From NCBI GenBank assembly GCA_910592205.1, contig CAJVPJ010001111.1:1-12222 (forward strand): a stretch of DNA of 12,222 bases, read 5' to 3'. This DNA is from Paraglomus occultum. Taxonomy: Eukaryota > Glomeromycota > Glomeromycetes > Paraglomerales > Paraglomeraceae. A program made the translations under genes and the position numbers. This document shows positions 8,445-12,222 of the stretch, piece by piece. The first letter of the stretch is position 1; every line of letters starts with the position of its first letter. The notes below the pieces were generated by a model. The model saw only the letters and a program-made list of their open reading frames with translations. It ran no database searches and was not told where the DNA came from.

Positions 8445-10241
8445 ATGGAAACGCTAACATGGAATAAACGTCCGAGCGAACCAGATAGAATTAATTTTTT
8501 GAAAAAATCTATCGTCTTATTCTTTTATATATGTTTAATTACTTATTTAGGTTGGATGTTGTACAGGTTAAGCCGTAATGAAAAAACACTCATTTATTCG
8601 AAAGACAACATAGATGGACTTCCTTTACCAGGTAATATTAAAACGGGGTACGAATGCGACAAACAAACAAATTTTGCTAATAATATTCTATTACAGATAT
8701 TATATTTGCTTCGAAGTACAAATTTAAAACTTCATGTTTGTTGATGCAATATGGTAATAATATGTGTTTAACAAAATTTAATGTTTATTGAATATTCTGT
8801 TTATTTATACATTTTTGGTATTATAGATGGTTCGCAAACTGATTGCCAATCTTATCTAAGCTCCCCCAAGCTTAATATCAATAGACCAGATAGACCAGGG
8901 TGGATAACAAGCTTTACTGCTCAAAACATTAAGTTTCTTGATCCTGCAGGCAACCATTATAATCGCAGCGTTGTTCGTAGAATAAATTTCGAATTTAACA
9001 TAAGTGATGAACTTTATTTAACCAATGCAGATGCAGGAATGTGGGCAATTTTATCTAACAGTGGTGAGCACACTTATTCCAGTAATATTACTTAACGTAT
9101 ATTGGTCATACTAACTTTGAAACCAGAGTCAAACATTGTTTCTCAAAGTAGTTCGATACATGTTACAAGTGATGTCAACTCTACGGTCTATGCAAGTATC
9201 TACAATCTTGGTAAAAGTCAGGTAATAAATTTAAAAATATTTGATTAATAATAAATTATAATGTACAGTCTAAAATGTCTATAATTTTTTTTCTGTTTAG
9301 CAAAACGTCTTCAAAATTGAGTGGACCATCCATAAGTTTATTATTCAAAGTGCACTAAACGTCGTCTTTGGGCTAGCTCACTTTACAACATTGCCCATGC
9401 TGACTGTTACATACGGTATGTATTTCCTACCCATACATAGTAAGCGTCTTTAAAATATAAAATACAACTCTCACTAAAAAGTTTACAGCTACAAACCCAA
9501 TTGTTAACAATAACAACGTCTACGCACGCGTTTCCGTGGAACCTTCTTCCTATATGGTCAAAACCGAGACAGAAAAATCGTAAGTAGGATGATAAGTGTA
9601 CTCTGCCACAAATGCATAAATCATTTGCTTATTTTTTAATTGTTTAGTGATATGACATTATTCAGTGTGTTAAGCGTCTTAGGAGGTCTGTATTCTTTAT
9701 CAGTGGCAATTTACGGACTATGTTTTGGTAAGTAAATCTATATTTATATTTCTTAATTGTGATTGATTAAACAATACTTATAACTATAATTCTGGTTTTT
9801 TCCTTAACATTAACAGGTGATAGAGCCATAGACCCTTGGGGTTGTGTCCAACGTACACAGTTAAAACGCATTGGTTTTCGCAAATCGGTCATTGATCAAT
9901 TAGCGAATATTGCTTATTGGGCTACGGATAGGGGTACGGCTCTTAAAGGAGGAAAAAGTAAACCAACATACACAATTGATAAGGATATAGAGAGTGGAAA
10001 GGAAAACTCAATCAGTGGAAGTAAAGAAAAAAGCATAATTAGTGCCAATACAGAAGGGGACACTGATGACGAGAACGAAGAAGAATGGACAATGAAAAAA
10101 CTTCGTTGTAAATTTAAAACCATGCAAAAACGACAGAAAGCATTGGAGAACTTTCTGCAAGATTATGTTGTGGATATGACATTTTATATTAATAATAACC
10201 ATTATAAGCAAGATAAAAAGACGGATAGCAATAAAGAATGA
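8445..10241 (+). CDS. Two-pass membrane protein with coiled-coil tail (gene B), paralogue of A, 8 exons
   Basis: The exons are 8445-8631, 8697-8753, 8827-9063, 9127-9221, 9301-9415, 9489-9579, 9648-9727 and 9817-10241, giving 428 residues. All seven introns fall at the same sites and phases (1,1,1,0,1,2,1) as in gene A. Exons 2, 4, 5 and 7 have exactly the same lengths (57, 95, 115 and 80 bases). Order: basic N-terminus; membrane segment 1 (about 22-40, with YLGW at 34-37); ectodomain with Cys76 and Cys88 and glycosylation sites NRS, NIS and NST; membrane segment 2 with LGGLYSL; the motif IDPWGCVQ; a long charged linker rich in Glu, Ser and Lys; and a terminal coiled coil around KRQKALENFLQDYVV. 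Shared blocks with A include VRRINF/IRRINF, FKIE, TLPML and VEPSSY. By eye the ectodomain and second membrane exons are roughly 55-65% identical to A, while the linker is hardly alignable. The family and function are unknown to me. A TATA box precedes it and an AATAAA follows it at 10384. Confidence 0.9.
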
Positions 10242-10332
10242 AAAACTGGGGTTTGGTGGAGGGTTTATTTTTAAGTTTTTAAAAAATTAGTTGGATCAAA
10301 GAGAGGACCCATTTTTAAAATGCATGTTTGGA

Positions 10333-10338
10333 TTTATT
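10333..10338 (-). promoter_or_regulatory. Candidate poly(A) signal of gene D
   Basis: TTTATT on the plus strand reads AATAAA on the minus strand, 95 bases after the stop codon of gene D. Confidence 0.45.
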
Positions 10339-10383
10339 GAACTACATTACTATATTTTGTCATTGTTAGTTTTAAATAATAAC

Positions 10384-10389
10384 AATAAA
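10384..10389 (+). promoter_or_regulatory. Candidate poly(A) signal of gene B
   Basis: AATAAA lies about 143 bases after the stop codon of gene B, the first such hexamer on this strand after the gene. Confidence 0.5.
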
Positions 10390-10432
10390 GTACATAAGGA
10401 AAACGCAATGCAATGTTTTAATTAATTTAAAA

Positions 10433-11490
10433 TTATAGCAAATAATATAAGCTTTGAATAATAACAACGATGCACGCCAATCCAATGTTTAAAATGCTCT
10501 TACTATCCAAACTAATTTTCTCAACTCCTGAAGATAAAGTTATCGTAGCAGTGTAACCACCACTAGCACTAGAAGAGCCTGCTCCCGCCCCGCCAACAGT
10601 TGTTGGGGAAGAACTCACGCCATTTGTAGTAGCGCTTGTAACAGTAATGCTTGAAGTTCCCGTATTACTGGTAAAAGCACTATTATCAAAGGCATAAGAA
10701 ATTTTGAGAGGAATTATGCCATTATTGGGATTACTTACTACAAGACACCAAGCAAGCGTTTGTGGGTTGGGTATAGGATTAGTTTTGGTACATGTATTTA
10801 CGCATGATGTAATGCTTTGCGTTGAAAAATAATAGCATATTAGTATTGTCCACACAGTATCGCTCACTTAATCAATACGTTCAAAAAATCCCTCCCCGCT
10901 ATTATATTACTAACCATGATTGTGCATCCCAAGCATAAAATACTTGATTGTTAGAGATTCTAGCAAAATCAGTGGGACTCACAACAACCGAGACAAAACT
11001 TTGCGTGCAAGGTGGAACGTCAGGACCAAAATAGACAAATGCTGTGTTGCCAAAGTTTGCTGTTGATGTGACTGTCTGGTTGTATGTCGTTATAATATAG
11101 CCTAAAGAGAAATTGTAAAAAGTAAATGTCAGTTGTGTGAATGCAGAAAATTGCGATGACTAGTTTTTAAGATACTTACTCACTATATTTGTCGGGTTTG
11201 GCGCGCACACGTACCTTTGATATCGAATTAGAGACGCATGGGAGTAAAATAATAGCCTCTCCTATGATAACATTACTTGCGAAAATCATGACGAGAAGTG
11301 GTTAACTATTCTTACCATATGCTCTGTGATGCCAAAAGCAACGTCTCCTGTTTGGACTTGAGCTTTTACCAAACTTGCCTAATTAAAGCAATTCGAAATA
11401 TCTTAACACATGTCATGTTTGTTATTTCTTGTTAAACTTGCTTACCGTTAAGATAAAAGACAAGAAAACGCTTTGAAGCAGACCTCGCAT
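10433..11490 (-). CDS. Secreted, probably GPI-anchored surface protein (gene D), 5 exons
   Basis: Reading the minus strand, the exons are 11490-11446, 11378-11316, 11261-11180, 11101-10915 and 10814-10433, giving 252 residues. Intron phases are 0, 0, 1 and 2; all introns are GT-AG (donors GTAAG three times, GTTAG once). The open frame that begins at 10867 starts inside the last intron and is not the real start. The protein opens with a signal peptide (MRGLLQSVFLSFILTASLVK), probably cleaved near LVKA-QVQ. Then come YVCAP at 53-57, an all-beta-looking region with NQT, a cysteine cluster (CITSCVNTC, 126-134), the block WCLVVSN (148-154), a Ser/Thr/Gly-rich linker of about 50 residues and a hydrophobic tail of about 20 residues ending YYLL. 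This is typical of fungal GPI-anchored wall or membrane proteins. The relationship to gene C rests on the YxC motif with the same phase-1 intron, the cysteine cluster and the CL(V/L)V block. The ligand or role is unknown. Confidence 0.8.
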
Positions 11491-11540
11491 TGTTTTTAAA
11501 AGGTGGGGGTCTTGTTGTTAAGTCTATTCACATTCTTTCG

Positions 11541-11548
11541 TATATATT
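11541..11548 (-). promoter_or_regulatory. TATA-like box of gene D
   Basis: AATATATA on the minus strand lies about 50 bases before the start codon at 11490. The distance is similar to that of the TATA box of gene B. Confidence 0.4.
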
Positions 11549-12041
11549 CTTATTTGTAATGTTACACAACTTTGACCGCCACAAATACTTGGTCTCTCTT
11601 GTTGTCTTCACACTCTGGACTGCAAAACTTAGGGTTTTTCCTTAGACTGTGTGAAACAGTAACACAACGCATGTCATATGTACGCCACACTATTTTTATT
11701 TTTTAACCCCTCAGTCAGTCTGCACTTTCGTTTGACAGATTACCATATTTGCTATTTGTGCGCTAATATGATCTGTATTAATTAGGAAAGTGTGCTAAAC
11801 ATTTTTCTAAATTTTTAGTTGCAAAGTCCGGCTAATTTTATATATACACTGATTACTTAGCAATTCAAAAAAGAAGCACCGAGCCCTTTCCATGAACACG
11901 AACAATCCTTTATGATAAGCAATTTGTCGACTCTGCTATATTCAGATCCAACAAATGAGTACGACAGCACCAATAACCAAGGAGCGAGATGCTGGAACGA
12001 TTAATTGGTGTTGAAAAATGTATATAGTTAAGACTTAGCTA
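11549..12041. other. Spacer between gene D and mariner element, nothing recognised
   Basis: This is an AT-rich stretch without a supportable open frame, RNA gene or repeat. It is the far upstream region of gene D. Confidence 0.45.
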
Positions 12042-12222
12042 CGTGGGGTGGTTGAAAAGTTTTGATTGTCTATTATTTATTCAACAATGTACATAATAAT
12101 TTACAAATAAATCACACAAGTCCTTCGAAATAGTTTCCTTGAACCTCTATACAAATTTTCAGCCTCCTCTTCCAATCCTCAAAGGATTTGTAATAGTCGT
12201 CTTTTGGGATGCTGTCAACCAC
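12042..12222 (-). mobile_element. 3' end of a mariner-type DNA transposon, cut by window edge
   Basis: The element begins after a TA dinucleotide (12040-12041) with CGTGGGGTGGTTGAAAAGTT, which has the look of a mariner terminal inverted repeat. About 70 bases further in lies the stop codon of a transposase fragment on the minus strand. That short distance from stop codon to terminus is usual for mariner elements. The other end is outside the window, so the inverted repeat and the TA duplication cannot be confirmed here. Confidence 0.8.
12112..12222 (-). CDS. Mariner-type transposase, C-terminal 36 residues (partial)
   Basis: The fragment is open to the window edge and ends at the stop codon 12114-12112. 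It contains SFEDWKRRLKICIEVQGNYF. This matches the typical mariner C-terminus, where a W-x4-6-C-I block is followed by a G-x-YFEG ending. The catalytic DD34D residues lie outside the window. There is no frameshift or stop in the visible part, so the copy may be fairly young. Confidence 0.82.
   Translation of the reverse strand: MVDSIPKDDYYKSFEDWKRRLKICIEVQGNYFEGLV

Larger units (their letters stand above)
10242..10432. other. Convergent 3' region between genes B and D
   Basis: Genes B (+) and D (-) point at each other across about 190 bases. AATAAA for B (10384-10389) lies nearer to D, and the reverse-strand AATAAA for D (10333-10338) lies nearer to B. If both are used, the mature 3' ends overlap. 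Confidence 0.55.

Noticed and set aside
9914-10211. Two overlapping minus-strand frames
   Set aside because: Both are antisense to the charged linker and coiled coil of gene B.
10815-10867. Apparent start of gene D at an ATG reading MSDTVW
   Set aside because: Splicing to the upstream exons restores a signal peptide and a continuous frame; this stretch is the end of intron 4.

Overview
This is an AT-rich eukaryotic nuclear window. It holds intron-dense genes with short GT-AG introns of about 54 to 114 bases, long gene-poor spacers, and remains of LINE, mariner and MITE elements. The gene style, the repeat content and a PWG-(C/L)-(V/I)-Q motif after a second membrane segment (which I recall from uncharacterised proteins of early-diverging fungi) point to a fungus of the Mucoromycota. 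A Glomeromycotina such as Rhizophagus is my best guess. No marker gene is present, so this is inference.

Layout: 1-987 is a spacer with no recognisable feature. 988-2752 (+) is an eight-exon gene (A) for a two-pass membrane protein of 414 residues. 2753-6259 is a long spacer with a degenerate minisatellite (3559-3690) and a probable non-coding DNA transposon relic with 27-29 base inverted ends (4299-5631). 6260-6968 (+) is a three-exon gene (C) for a small secreted, probably surface-tethered protein. Just behind it sit a 5'-truncated LINE with a perfect 19-base target duplication (7044-7677) and a 233-base MITE (7697-7929). 8445-10241 (+) is gene B, a clear paralogue of A with 428 residues and all seven introns at the same places and phases. 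10433-11490 (-) is a five-exon gene (D) for a 252-residue secreted protein that I read as a diverged relative of C. The right edge (12042-12222, -) is the 3' end of a mariner-type transposon.

The main result appears only after splicing by eye. The four host genes form two alternating pairs: two-pass membrane protein plus secreted surface protein (A-C, then B-D). This looks like a locally duplicated two-gene module, with the last gene inverted. A and B have two membrane segments, an N-glycosylatable ectodomain with two conserved cysteines, and a cytoplasmic tail with a divergent linker and a conserved terminal coiled coil. C and D have a signal peptide, a conserved Y-(I/V)-C-x-P motif, a cysteine-rich core, a Ser/Thr-rich linker and a hydrophobic C-terminus typical of GPI-anchor signals. 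A receptor or channel working with a surface ligand or co-receptor is a reasonable hypothesis, but no function can be assigned from sequence alone. All splice models are manual and lack transcript support.
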